From positions 1 through 37,804 of the forward strand of contig NZ_CAJXJS010000036.1 of assembly GCF_913055165.1 (NCBI RefSeq): 37,804 nt of DNA. Direction: 5' to 3'. Each line of letters opens with the position of its first letter. Position 1 is the first letter of the stretch. The position numbers and the translations under genes are program-made. The notes under the pieces were generated by a model. That model was given only the letters and a program-made list of their open reading frames with translations, was not told the origin of the DNA and did no database searches. This DNA comes from an uncultured Devosia sp. GTDB lineage: Bacteria > Pseudomonadota > Alphaproteobacteria > Rhizobiales > Devosiaceae. This document shows, piece by piece, positions 14,847-24,715 of this stretch.

Positions 14847-14862
14847 TTAAGCAGACGTTAAC
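14847..14862. promoter_or_regulatory. CtrA-type binding box (TTAA-N7-TTAAC)
   Basis: TTAA (14847-14850), seven bases, then TTAAC (14858-14862) match the full CtrA consensus; with the preceding G the site reads as consensus on both strands. It lies between the thpR stop and the IalB copy B start, about 185 nt upstream of that start. Prediction is from pattern only. Confidence 0.6.
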
Positions 14863-14872
14863 TTCAGCGTGA

Positions 14873-15412
14873 TCAGGCCGCCAGCGGGTAGCTCTGTTCC
14901 ACCAGATAGGGCCCGCCGCCCACCGAATCCCGGCTGGAAAACAGCACAAAGCGCGCCGGTACGAAGCTGAGCGGCTCAAACCGAGCGGCCTCCGCCATGA
15001 AGCGGGCTACCTCCTCGGCGGAAGTACCCCGCAACCGCGCCAGCGACACATGGGGCACGAATTTGCGCCCCTCCGGCGGCAGCCCAGCCCGTTGCAGCAC
15101 CCGCTCATGGGCCGCTTGCAGGCGGTTGAGCGCCTCGGACGGTTCCACCCCGGCATAGAGCGCCCGGGGCTTGTCACCGCCAAAGGTCCCCAGATGGGTC
15201 AGCCGGATGGGAAATTGCAGGGAATTGGATAGCCGATCGAGGCTGTCGACGACTTCGTCGGCGGTCTTGCCATCCACATCACCGATGAAGCGGAGCGTGA
15301 TATGGTAGTTTTCCGGATCGATCCAGCGCGCTCCGGAAAGGCCGCCTCGCTTGAGCGAGAGGGCAAATCCCACTTCGGCGGGGATCTCGAGGCCGGTAAA
15401 AAGCCGGGGCAT
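14873..15412 (-). CDS. thpR: RNA 2',3'-cyclic phosphodiesterase (2'-5' RNA ligase family)
   Basis: This 179-residue protein of the 2H phosphoesterase superfamily has the two catalytic HxTx-like motifs HITL (37-40) and HVSL (121-124). The MPRLFTGLEIP start and the RFIGDVDG segment are typical of ThpR/LigT. It opens 2',3'-cyclic phosphate RNA ends and can join tRNA halves by 2'-5' linkage in vitro. The ATG at 15412-15410 has GGGAGG seven nt upstream. An open frame continues upstream to 16345, but that part is only the antisense shadow of the Bax1-I gene. It is divergent from that gene across a 204-bp region. Confidence 0.94.
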   Translation of the reverse strand: MPRLFTGLEIPAEVGFALSLKRGGLSGARWIDPENYHITLRFIGDVDGKTADEVVDSLDRLSNSLQFPIRLTHLGTFGGDKPRALYAGVEPSEALNRLQAAHERVLQRAGLPPEGRKFVPHVSLARLRGTSAEEVARFMAEAARFEPLSFVPARFVLFSSRDSVGGGPYLVEQSYPLAA

Positions 15413-15510
15413 TATGGTCCTCCCTGGCGTGGCTGCGCACGATTCGCCTCTTGACCCTAACACAATCGCTTTATTGGGCCAGTCCCAGTGTCGCAGCGAA
15501 CCGATTATCC

Positions 15511-15539
15511 TTGTCAACCAACGCCTGTCTCCCCATATT
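15511..15539 (+). promoter_or_regulatory. Sigma-70 promoter of the Bax1-I family gene
   Basis: TTGTCA (15511-15516), a 17-nt spacer and CATATT (15534-15539) form a good promoter. A start near 15546 gives a leader of about 70 nt to the ATG at 15617, which has GGAAAGGGA as ribosome site. Confidence 0.6.
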
Positions 15540-15616
15540 CCTCCACAAGTGGCAACGCCAATTGCCCCCGGCGGTGACAAGACCGCGTATGCGTTATTTG
15601 GAAAGGGAACCAAAGA

Positions 15617-16342
15617 ATGGCTGAATATGACCGTCAGACCCTCGGTGCGCGGGCCGGCTCGGCCTTGGCCATCGACGAGGGCCTTCGCAGCTACATGCTG
15701 CGTGTTTACAACTATATGGGCCTCGGCCTGGTGGTAACGGGCCTGGTGGCCTTCTTCACCAGCCAGTGGGCCATGTCGAGCCAGGCCAATGCCGAGCTGC
15801 TCTATGGCAGCCCGTTGTCCTGGGTGATCATGCTCTCGCCGCTGGCCTTCGTGCTGGTCTTGAGCTTCGGCATCAACAAGCTTTCCGTGGGTGCTTCGCA
15901 GGCCATTTTCTGGGCCTTCGCGGCCGTGATGGGCCTGTCGCTGTCGTCCATCTTCCTGGTCTATACCGGCGCCTCGATCGCCAAGGTGTTCTTCATCACC
16001 GCCGCTACCTTCGGCGCGATGAGCCTTTACGGCTACACCACCAAGCGCGACCTGACCGGCATGGGCAACTTCCTGATGATGGGCCTGATCGGTATCGTCA
16101 TCGCCATGATCGTGAACATCTTCCTGGCCTCGTCCATGCTCGATTTCGCGATCTCGGTCATCGGCGTGCTGATCTTCACCGGTCTCACCGCCTATGACAC
16201 CCAGAAGATCAAGGAAAGCTACTCCGAGCACTACGGTGCCGACGTGATGGCCAAGAATGCCATCATGGGTGCCCTCTCGCTCTACCTCGACTTCATCAAC
16301 CTGTTCCTCATGCTGCTCCGCCTGTTCGGCAATCGCGAATAG
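15617..16342 (+). CDS. Bax inhibitor-1 / YbhL-type membrane protein
   Basis: This 241-residue polytopic inner-membrane protein has seven predicted helices and belongs to the Bax inhibitor-1/YccA superfamily (TMBIM). The cytosolic N-terminus is followed by helices at about 33-48, 67-85, 93-110, 116-135, 150-172, 175-190 and 215-235. The family signatures MSLYGYTTKRDLTGMGNFL, TGLTAYDTQKIKE and the C-terminal ALSLYLDFINLFLMLLRLFG are clear. Some homologues act as pH-dependent Ca2+ leak channels; others, such as YccA, modulate FtsH proteolysis. Which applies here is unknown. It is monocistronic, with a good promoter upstream and two hairpins downstream, the second a strong terminator. Confidence 0.96.
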   Translation: MAEYDRQTLGARAGSALAIDEGLRSYMLRVYNYMGLGLVVTGLVAFFTSQWAMSSQANAELLYGSPLSWVIMLSPLAFVLVLSFGINKLSVGASQAIFWAFAAVMGLSLSSIFLVYTGASIAKVFFITAATFGAMSLYGYTTKRDLTGMGNFLMMGLIGIVIAMIVNIFLASSMLDFAISVIGVLIFTGLTAYDTQKIKESYSEHYGADVMAKNAIMGALSLYLDFINLFLMLLRLFGNRE

Positions 16343-16351
16343 CAAACGAAC

Positions 16352-16375
16352 TTCCTTGATCGCAGGATCAAGGAA
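16352..16375 (+). other. Perfect hairpin after the Bax1-I gene
   Basis: Arms 16352-16361 and 16366-16375 form a perfect 10-bp stem with a 4-nt GCAG loop, starting 9 nt after the stop codon. No T-run follows; a second hairpin with T-rich tail comes 19 nt later. It may protect the mRNA 3' end or help termination. Confidence 0.5.
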
Positions 16376-16393
16376 ATTGGTTGGACGTCAAAC

Positions 16394-16430
16394 AGGACCG
16401 CAGCTTAAAAGGCTGCGGTCCTTTTCATTT
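16394..16430 (+). terminator. Intrinsic terminator of the Bax1-I transcript
   Basis: Arms 16394-16404 and 16412-16422 form a perfect 11-bp stem with a 7-nt loop, followed by TTTCATTT. This is a strong rho-independent terminator. It ends only 11 nt before the ATG of the next plus-strand gene. Confidence 0.85.
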
Positions 16431-16441
16431 CCCGCTTAGCC

Positions 16442-16939
16442 ATGTCCGCTTATCTGCTGCGCCCATTTTCCTGGTCCGACATACCCGCGATCACCACGAT
16501 CTACCGGCACTATGTCGAGCACACTGCTATTACCTTCGATACCGAAGCGCCGGGCGAAGAGGCGATCGCGGAAAAATATGCCGGCCTCAAGAAGCTCGGT
16601 CATCCACTGATCATCGCCGAGCGCGCCGGCAAGGTCGCCGGCTATGCCTATGCCAGCTTCTATCGCCCCCGTGCCGCCTATCGTTTCACCTGCGAGGATT
16701 CGATTTACCTCGATCCTGCAGAGACCGGGCGCGGCCTAGGCAAGCTGATGCTGACTGAACTGCTGATCCAGTCGAAAGCCTTTGGCTTCAAGCAGATGCT
16801 GGCGGTAATCACCGCCGACACGGCCAATTCCGTCGCTATCCATGAGAAATTCGGTTTCGAGCGCGTCGGCTACTACAAGGCGGTCGGCTTCAAGTTCGAT
16901 CGCTGGCACGACATCGTGCATCTGCAAAAGGCGCTCTAG
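16442..16939 (+). CDS. GNAT N-acetyltransferase, phosphinothricin acetyltransferase-like
   Basis: This 165-residue GNAT protein resembles the PAT/Bar and methionine-sulfoximine acetyltransferase group. The family pattern is seen in YRHYVEHTAITFDTEAP (21-37), the AGYAYASFYRPRAAYRFTCEDSIYL region (66-90), the acetyl-CoA loop ETGRGLGKLMLTELL (93-107) and the HEKFGFERVGYYKAVGFKFDRWHDIV tail. Such enzymes acetylate small amines such as glutamine-synthetase inhibitors or other amino acids; the true substrate is unknown. The ATG sits 11 nt after a strong terminator tail and has no Shine-Dalgarno sequence, and no other in-frame start exists before the conserved region. It converges on the next GNAT gene, sharing four bases at the stops. 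Confidence 0.9.
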   Translation: MSAYLLRPFSWSDIPAITTIYRHYVEHTAITFDTEAPGEEAIAEKYAGLKKLGHPLIIAERAGKVAGYAYASFYRPRAAYRFTCEDSIYLDPAETGRGLGKLMLTELLIQSKAFGFKQMLAVITADTANSVAIHEKFGFERVGYYKAVGFKFDRWHDIVHLQKAL

Positions 16940-17418
16940 GCTTTGTTCCCGCCGGGTGCCAGCACCTTGGACATCGCCCGGCAAGCCGCATTGCAGCCCA
17001 ACCCTTCGACTTCCACCCAGCCTTGCGCGCGGTAGAAATCCCTGGCGGTCTTGGTCGCTTCAAGCCGACCCTCGGCAAAGCCGTGTTGGGCCAGATCGGC
17101 TTCCATCACCGCCAGCAGCGCCTTGCTCAGGCCGCGAAATCGGCCCTCGGGCGCCACATAATTGAGGGCGATCCCACCGGACGCGGTGGTCGCGCCCACG
17201 GCAGCGACGCGCCCGTCCCACTCGGCCACGAACAGGGTAAGGCCATCCTGGCCCAGCATTTCAGCCACGCCCTCGGGCGTCTTGTTGGCAGTCCAATCGG
17301 CAATTTTCTCGGGATCACCGCCATGATCGGCGGCACAAAGCTCGGCAATGGAAGCGATCAGCACCCGGCTCATGGCTGGCACGTCTTCCGCCCGCGCCGG
17401 ACGGACCACGATGCTCAT
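16936..17418 (-). CDS. GNAT family N-acetyltransferase
   Basis: This 160-residue GNAT protein starts MSIVVRPARAEDVPAMSRVL and has ADWTANKTPEGVAEML, FVAEWDGRVAAVGA, the acetyl-CoA binding segment EGRFRGLSKALLAVMEADL and the usual C-terminal ARDFYRAQGWVEV. The substrate is unknown. The start ATG at 17418-17416 overlaps the DUF2794 stop by an ATGA junction, so it is translationally coupled to that gene. It is unrelated in detail to the convergent GNAT gene next door, and the two stop codons overlap in a shared CTAG (16936-16939). Confidence 0.9.
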   Translation of the reverse strand: MSIVVRPARAEDVPAMSRVLIASIAELCAADHGGDPEKIADWTANKTPEGVAEMLGQDGLTLFVAEWDGRVAAVGATTASGGIALNYVAPEGRFRGLSKALLAVMEADLAQHGFAEGRLEATKTARDFYRAQGWVEVEGLGCNAACRAMSKVLAPGGNKA

Positions 17419-17798
17419 CCAACCACCATGAGGTCCGGGTCGAGCACGCGCAGCACCTGAGCCAGGTCGTGGCCGCGCTTGAGGATGCGCCCCTGTTGGT
17501 TGGTGACCATGAACTGGCCTTGCTTGTTGCGCAGCTTGGGGTTCTTCTCGACCACGAAGAGCGGCCGCTCGGACACGCGGGCATAGATGGAGAACAGCGC
17601 CCGGTCCTTGAGAAAGTCCATGGCATAATCGCGCCACTCGCCCGAGCCGACCTTGCGGCCATAGACGGCCAGGATTTGCATCAGCTCGCGCCGGTCGAAG
17701 GCGACAATGGGTTGCACAGGCCGGTTCTGCTGGGCCGCGGGCTCACCCACATGCACCAGCGCCAGATTGGCTTGATTATCCTTTGGAGGACCCTGCAC
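17415..17798 (-). CDS. DUF2794 family protein
   Basis: This 127-residue protein belongs to DUF2794, an alphaproteobacterial family of unknown function. The recognisable core is AFDRRELMQILAVYGRKVGSGEWRDYAMDF (33-62), then ALFSIYARVSERPLFVVEKNPKLRNKQGQF, then GRILKRGHDLAQVLRVL near the end. The start is GTG at 17798-17796 with GAGGCGGC just upstream; an in-frame TGA stands four codons before it, so no earlier start is possible. It forms a two-gene operon with the downstream GNAT gene. The 302-bp gap before it (17799-18100) holds the structured RNA candidate described separately. Confidence 0.88.
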   Translation of the reverse strand: MQGPPKDNQANLALVHVGEPAAQQNRPVQPIVAFDRRELMQILAVYGRKVGSGEWRDYAMDFLKDRALFSIYARVSERPLFVVEKNPKLRNKQGQFMVTNQQGRILKRGHDLAQVLRVLDPDLMVVG

Positions 17799-17899
17799 GC
17801 CGCCTCAATGCCCTGTCATCACTCGGTCATGATCGGCGCAATCGCCGGACTTGGCAAGGGTCATGAAAAACCTCAATTCGGCCATTATTTGTCCCTCAC

Positions 17900-18066
17900 T
17901 CCGCCCCAATGCGGCAACACCGTTCAACTATTGCCTCCAGTGGCTGGCAGCCGGGCCGACCGAGCCCCCAAACCAGAAGGTCCGATTGCCAGCCGCCCTT
18001 AATTGAGTTGACCCAAAGTCAGTCGCCCGCTCCAATGCCCCCGGAGCGGGCGATTTTGTTTTTATC
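17900..18066 (+). ncRNA. Candidate small RNA ending in an intrinsic terminator
   Basis: No plus-strand gene lies between the GNAT stop at 16939 and a strong plus-strand terminator at 18024-18063, yet the 120 bases before the terminator can fold. Arms 17940-17949 and 17987-17996 pair over 10 bp (one G-U), with an inner GACC/GGTC stem. Outside them 17924-17929 pairs with 18006-18011, leaving an internal bulge on both sides. A long closing stem, central bubble and apical stem recall 6S RNA in outline, but I could not match the 6S consensus. The 5' end is a guess; a weak CATTAT element lies at 17883-17888 with no convincing -35. The rest of the 17799-18100 gap shows no gene. Confidence 0.35.
18024..18063 (+). 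terminator. Strong plus-strand intrinsic terminator without an obvious gene
   Basis: Arms 18024-18033 and 18043-18052 form a perfect 10-bp GC stem, followed by ATTTTGTTTTT. The T-tract is on the plus strand only; read on the minus strand the stem is followed by ACTGACTTTG, so it is a poor terminator for the DUF1223 gene. It is the main reason for suspecting a plus-strand transcript here. Confidence 0.75.
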
Positions 18067-18100
18067 GATATTGAAAGGCGCGAGGCTACCGGACCGGGCC

Positions 18101-18838
18101 TCAAAAGCTATAGGCGGCCGCGCCCAGGATGGGCCCCGGCAGACCATTGCGCTCGGGCTGAATTAGAATTGCGACACCGCCATTGGTGCTGTCCTGGAAC
18201 TGATCGAGCGGCAGCTTGATCTCTGCGCCTTCCTCGGCCTCCCAGACACCGACGATCTGCCGGTTCACCACCACCTGGGTATAGACCATGGATTTGCCGG
18301 CATTCTCGCCGCTCTCGATGGCGACATCGGCACGATCGAGATAGCGCACCAGCCAGATCGAGGCGTCTTCCAGCGCCGGATCGGCCGGTACGCTGAGCTT
18401 GAGCATGTGGCCATGCGCCATGAGCGACACGGCAAGCGGCAATTGCGCCGAGGCCACCGCGTCATGGACCTCGTCCCGCTTGGAGCCGACAACACCCTCG
18501 GCACCGTTGATCACCATTTGCGGCGTGAAGATGCGCGAGGACCCCCAACTCTTGGCATAGCCGCGCTGCCGATCGGAAAAGCCCCTCTCCCCGAAGGTAT
18601 CTTCCCAGCCAATATAGTCCCAATAGTCCACGTGATAGGCCAGCGCCACCACGTCCTCACGCTCGGCGAGGCTGGTCAGCAACGCATCGGCCGGCGGGCA
18701 GGAGGAGCAACCCTGGCTGGTAAACAGCTCCACCACCGCCTTGGGATTCTCGCGCGCCGACTGACCCTGCGTGGCACCCACCAGCGCGAGTGACAGCAAA
18801 GCACCAGCAACCAATACAGCGGAAGCGCGCAAAGACAT
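18101..18838 (-). CDS. DUF1223 family secreted thioredoxin-fold protein
   Basis: This 245-residue protein has a signal peptide (about residues 1-24, ending near ATQGQS) and the DUF1223 core: AVVELFTSQGCSSCPPADALL with C44 and C47, the YHVDYWDYIGWEDTF segment, FSDRQRGYA, and IFTPQMVINGAEGVVGS. The fold is predicted to be thioredoxin-like, with a CxxC-type redox or metal site, acting in the periplasm. No substrate is known. The ATG at 18838-18836 was chosen because it gives a proper signal peptide; the longer frame to 18880 adds a charged tail. It stands alone on the minus strand between acnA and the structured intergenic region. The 158-bp gap before it holds the acnA hairpin at 18943-18968. 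Confidence 0.9.
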   Translation of the reverse strand: MSLRASAVLVAGALLSLALVGATQGQSARENPKAVVELFTSQGCSSCPPADALLTSLAEREDVVALAYHVDYWDYIGWEDTFGERGFSDRQRGYAKSWGSSRIFTPQMVINGAEGVVGSKRDEVHDAVASAQLPLAVSLMAHGHMLKLSVPADPALEDASIWLVRYLDRADVAIESGENAGKSMVYTQVVVNRQIVGVWEAEEGAEIKLPLDQFQDSTNGGVAILIQPERNGLPGPILGAAAYSF

Positions 18839-18942
18839 GGGCGCTGTTGTAAGCCGGTCCCTGCCCCGCTGCCTAGTCAAAAGGGGGTGAAAACCCGGGA
18901 TTTGTCGGCTCCGGAGTGGCTGTTCGGCTTGGCCGGAAACGA

Positions 18943-18968
18943 CAATGGCGGCCCGGAGGCCGCCATTG
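18943..18968 (-). terminator. Terminator-like hairpin after acnA
   Basis: A perfect 11-bp GC-rich stem (18943-18953 with 18958-18968, loop CGGA) lies 28 nt downstream of the acnA stop on the minus strand. It is followed there by TCGTTTCC, a weak T-rich tail. It is likely the 3' end of the acnA mRNA. Confidence 0.6.
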
Positions 18969-18996
18969 CAAGGGTTTCTTCGGTTGCTGATCGGTC

Positions 18997-21750
<2,754 letters not shown>

Positions 21751-21850
21751 GATGCTCCGCCCTTCTTGCTGCTTTGCGCCTGGGATCGTCCGGGGCATGG
21801 GGCCGAGGGAAAATCCGCGCTTTTCTGGAATGACTCCAATCTCTTTGGGC

Positions 21851-21879
21851 TTATAGTCAATCAACCAAGCCCTTGCCAG
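21851..21879 (-). promoter_or_regulatory. Candidate acnA promoter
   Basis: On the minus strand CTGGCA (21879-21874) and CTATAA (21856-21851) are separated by 17 nt, 101 nt upstream of the acnA GTG. The -10 is good and the -35 weak. The region is shared with the divergent ccmA gene, whose start lies at 21911. Confidence 0.4.
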
Positions 21880-21910
21880 TACGACCATGGGTCCAATACG
21901 AGATGGGGCC

Positions 21911-22537
21911 ATGACGCAAAGGCAAGTCCAGCACCCGATACACCTTCAGACACAGGATCTTGCCTGTGGTCGCGGTGATGTCGCTCTTGTCCAGGATTTG
22001 CATCTGGACGTGGCCGGTGGCGCCGGCCTGTTGCTGCGCGGCCCCAATGGCGCGGGCAAATCCACTTTGCTGCTGACGCTGGCCGGATTGCTGCATCCGC
22101 TCGCCGGCACGGTGCACATTAGCGGTGCTGACCCAGACTCCGGCCCCCTCGTCCATCATTGCGGGCACAAGAACGCGGTGCGGGCGCGCCTCAGCGTCCT
22201 GCAGACCCTGCGCTTCTGGTGCGAGATCAATGGGGGCGGCGGCCTCGCCCCGGAAGCCGCACTGGAACGCGTCGGCCTCCTGCGGGCGGCCCAGCTCGAT
22301 GCCAACTATCTCTCGGCCGGGCAGCAGCGCCGCCTGGTACTGGCGCGCCTGCTTGTCTCTCCCAGGCCGGTCTGGCTCCTCGACGAGCCCAGCGCCGCCC
22401 TCGACGCCGCCGGGCAATCCCTGCTGATCGACCTGCTCGCCGAGCACTTCGCGACAGGCGGGCTGGCGGTGATTGCCACTCATGACGAGATCATCCTGCC
22501 GCAATTGAGCACGTTCACCCTGGGAGGCGCCCCATGA
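21911..22537 (+). CDS. ccmA: Heme exporter ATP-binding protein CcmA
   Basis: This 208-residue ABC ATPase powers the CcmABCD complex, which releases heme-loaded CcmE during cytochrome c maturation. It has Walker [10 protein letters not shown] (44-52), the signature LSAGQQRR (134-141), Walker B VWLLDEP (154-160) and the switch His in ATHDE. Its short size and lack of any fused domain fit CcmA. The ATG at 21911 was chosen (family length; GGGGCC close upstream); an in-frame ATG at 21887 is possible. It overlaps ccmB by 4 nt (ATGA) and heads the operon ccmABCDG. Confidence 0.95.
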   Translation: MTQRQVQHPIHLQTQDLACGRGDVALVQDLHLDVAGGAGLLLRGPNGAGKSTLLLTLAGLLHPLAGTVHISGADPDSGPLVHHCGHKNAVRARLSVLQTLRFWCEINGGGGLAPEAALERVGLLRAAQLDANYLSAGQQRRLVLARLLVSPRPVWLLDEPSAALDAAGQSLLIDLLAEHFATGGLAVIATHDEIILPQLSTFTLGGAP

Positions 22538-23199
22538 CCGGATTTCTGGGCGTGCTCAAGCGCGAATTGCGCCTGGCGCTGGCCGGGGGTGGCGAGATCA
22601 TGACCCTGGTCCTGTTCTTCATCATCGTGGGCGCCATTGTCCCCTTCGCCGTCGGCCCGGACCAGGTCCTGCTGGCGCGCATCGCGCCGGGGATCATCTG
22701 GATCGCCGCCTTCCTGGCCATGCTGCTGGGCCTTGACCGCCTGTTTCGCCCAGATCGCGATGACGGCACGCTGGCGCTCTATCGGCTGGCCGACATGCCC
22801 TTGGCCGGCGTGGTGGCCGCAAAGGTCATCGCGCATTGGCTGACCGCAGCACTGCCGCTGATCCTGGCGTCACCTTTCCTCGCCATGATCCTGGCCATGG
22901 ACGGCCCCGCCTTCCTGCGCACCTTGATTTCGCTGCTGGTCGGCACCCCGGCCCTGGCCGCCTTTGGCGCCCTGGGCGCCGCTATAACCGTGGCGGTGCG
23001 CCGCGGCGGTCTGCTTGCCCCCATCCTGATCGCACCCCTGTGCGTGCCGGTCCTCATCTTCGGCGTCGGCGCCATATCCACCCTGGGCGGACCCGGCCAG
23101 GCAACAAGCGCCATGCTCCTGCTTGCGGCACTCAGTCTCATGGCCGTCGCCCTCTCTCCCTTTGCCGCCGCGCTTGCGATAGACTGGACAGAAGAGTAG
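22534..23199 (+). CDS. ccmB: Heme exporter membrane protein CcmB
   Basis: This 221-residue integral membrane protein with six predicted helices is the permease partner of CcmA. Family marks include FLGVLKRELRLAL at the start, the FFIIVGAIVPFAVGP segment near residue 30, LLGLDRLFRPDRDDGTL in the cytosolic loop and the AAITVAVRRGGLLAPILIAP region followed by LCVPVLIFG. Its start overlaps the ccmA stop (ATGA), and ccmC follows after 9 nt. It works in the inner membrane with CcmC and CcmD. Confidence 0.95.
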   Translation: MTGFLGVLKRELRLALAGGGEIMTLVLFFIIVGAIVPFAVGPDQVLLARIAPGIIWIAAFLAMLLGLDRLFRPDRDDGTLALYRLADMPLAGVVAAKVIAHWLTAALPLILASPFLAMILAMDGPAFLRTLISLLVGTPALAAFGALGAAITVAVRRGGLLAPILIAPLCVPVLIFGVGAISTLGGPGQATSAMLLLAALSLMAVALSPFAAALAIDWTEE

Positions 23200-23208
23200 A
23201 GCGCGCCC

Positions 23209-23970
23209 ATGAGCACAGACGACATCCCCAAAATGAGCTGGTGGAACCGGCTGGCCCATCCCGGCCAGTTCATGAGCTGGACCCGGCCGTTGATTTGGCC
23301 GCTGGCCGCCATAACGGCCGTTCTGATGGGGCTCGGACTATGGTTCGCCTTCTTCAACTCCCCCGCCGACTACCAGATGGGCGATACGGTGCGCATCATG
23401 TATGTGCATGTGCCCACCGCCTGGCTGAGCCAGTTCGTCTATGCGGCCATGGCTGTTTCCGCTTTGGGGACGCTGGTCTGGCGCCATCCCCTGGCCGATG
23501 TGTCCATGAAGGCCGCGGCGCCGCTGGGCGCCGCCTTTACCGCAATGGCGCTCTTTACCGGGTCCATGTGGGGCCGCCCCACCTGGGGCACCTTCTGGGA
23601 ATGGGACGGGCGCATGACGTCCACCCTCATCCTGCTCTTCATCTATCTCGGGATCATTGCCCTATGGCGGGCTTTCGACGATCAATTGCGCGCCGCCCGC
23701 GTCGTTGCCGTCTTCACCCTGGTGGGGGCCGTCAACGTGCCGATCATCAAGTTCTCGGTGGACTGGTGGTCAACGCTGCACCAGCCGGCCAGCGTTTTCC
23801 GCGCCGACGGACCCACCATGCCCGCCTCGCTGCTGACCCCGCTCTTCATCATGTTCTTTGCCTTCACCCTGCTTTTTGCCACCCTGCAGCTGGTGGCCAT
23901 GCACACCGAAATCCGGCGCCGGCGGCTGGTGACGCTGGAGCGCCGCGCTGCCAGGGGAGAAACCGCATGA
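23209..23970 (+). CDS. ccmC: Heme exporter / heme-handling protein CcmC
   Basis: This 253-residue inner-membrane protein with six helices loads heme onto the chaperone CcmE. The tryptophan-rich WWD domain reads WGRPTWGTFWEWDGRMTST. The two flanking periplasmic heme-ligand histidines are in MYVHVPTAW and STLHQPAS. It starts at ATG 23209, 9 nt after ccmB, and overlaps ccmD by 4 nt. The cytosolic C-terminus is basic (TEIRRRRLVTLERR). Confidence 0.97.
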   Translation: MSTDDIPKMSWWNRLAHPGQFMSWTRPLIWPLAAITAVLMGLGLWFAFFNSPADYQMGDTVRIMYVHVPTAWLSQFVYAAMAVSALGTLVWRHPLADVSMKAAAPLGAAFTAMALFTGSMWGRPTWGTFWEWDGRMTSTLILLFIYLGIIALWRAFDDQLRAARVVAVFTLVGAVNVPIIKFSVDWWSTLHQPASVFRADGPTMPASLLTPLFIMFFAFTLLFATLQLVAMHTEIRRRRLVTLERRAARGETA

Positions 23971-24113
23971 TCGGCCTGGGCGAGCACGCCACTTTCATCA
24001 TCGCCGCCTATGCGGGCGTGTTCATCGGCCTCGTCGTTCTGATCGGCTGGATCGTCGCCGATGGCCGCCGGGTCAGGGCGCGGCTGGAAGCACTCGGGGA
24101 CAAGCGCGGCTGA
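23967..24113 (+). CDS. ccmD: Heme exporter protein CcmD
   Basis: This 48-residue membrane peptide has one hydrophobic helix (about residues 9-30, ending IGWIVADGRR) followed by a basic cytosolic tail. It fits CcmD, which is required for release of holo-CcmE from CcmABC. It is too short for many gene callers but is supported by its place and by overlaps at both ends: ATGA with ccmC (23967-23970) and TGATG with ccmG (one shared base at 24113). Confidence 0.92.
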   Translation: MIGLGEHATFIIAAYAGVFIGLVVLIGWIVADGRRVRARLEALGDKRG

Positions 24114-24646
24114 TGCGTTACGTCCTGTTCGCCCTGCCCCTGATCCTGCTTGTGGCCCTGGTCTCGGTCTTTGCCTTCTCGATCGACCGCGATGCGGACC
24201 TGGTCCGCTCGGTGTTGATCGACAAGCCGGTCCCCGACTTTGCCCTGCCGCCTGTCGAGGGGCTGGATCGGCCCGGCTTTGACGCTGGTGGGCTCAAGGG
24301 GACGGTGACGGTGGTCAATGTCTTTGCCAGCTGGTGTATTCCCTGCCGCGACGAACACCCCCTGCTCGAAGCGCTCAAGGCAGAGACCGGAGTGCGGCTA
24401 TTCGGGATAAATCATTCCGACGCGCCGGAAAATGCCCGGGCGTTCCTGGCCGAACTGGGCAATCCCTACGATGCTGTAGGCGCCGACCGCGACCGCCGCG
24501 TTTCTATCGACTGGGGTGTTTATGGGGTGCCCGAGACCTTCCTTGTGGACGAAAACGGCATCATCACCTACAAGCATGTCGGTCCGCTGACGCCCGAAGC
24601 CATCGCCACCGAGCTGCTTCCGGCACTGGAAAAAGCGCGAAGCTGA
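24113..24646 (+). CDS. ccmG: Thiol:disulfide interchange protein CcmG (DsbE/CycY)
   Basis: This 177-residue membrane-anchored periplasmic thioredoxin has an N-terminal hydrophobic anchor (about 3-22), the CcmG-type strand KPVPDFALPPVEG and the active site WCIPC (C75, C78). The specific GVYGVPETFLVDENG stretch with cis-Pro follows. It keeps apocytochrome c heme-binding cysteines reduced. It closes the ccmABCDG operon. ccmE, ccmF, ccmH and ccmI are not in this window and are expected elsewhere. Confidence 0.96.
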   Translation: MRYVLFALPLILLVALVSVFAFSIDRDADLVRSVLIDKPVPDFALPPVEGLDRPGFDAGGLKGTVTVVNVFASWCIPCRDEHPLLEALKAETGVRLFGINHSDAPENARAFLAELGNPYDAVGADRDRRVSIDWGVYGVPETFLVDENGIITYKHVGPLTPEAIATELLPALEKARS

Positions 24647-24660
24647 CCGCGTTCAGCTTC
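24639..24660 (+). terminator. Hairpin over the ccmG stop codon
   Basis: Arms 24639-24646 and 24653-24660 form a perfect 8-bp stem with a 6-nt loop; the ccmG TGA is part of the left arm. A mildly T-rich stretch follows. It may mark the end of the ccm transcript, but termination would be weak. Confidence 0.35.
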
Positions 24661-24715
24661 CATTCATCTTGTCCGCGGCATGTTTGAGCCGTCTTCGCTT
24701 ACCGGAAGAGACTAT

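Noticed and set aside
15413..16345. Upstream part of a 490-codon minus-strand frame that ends in thpR
   Set aside because: This part is antisense to the Bax1-I gene and full of Glu/His/Gly runs; the real ThpR protein starts at 15412 with a good ribosome site.
22836..24113. 425-codon plus-strand frame running across ccmB and ccmC
   Set aside because: It is out of frame with ccmB and ccmC. Only its last 48 codons, from 23967, are real (ccmD).
23209..24646. Possible missing ccmE in the cluster
   Set aside because: The genes ccmA to ccmG are contiguous with overlaps and no trace of a deleted ccmE; the split arrangement with ccmE/F/H elsewhere is normal in Rhizobiales.
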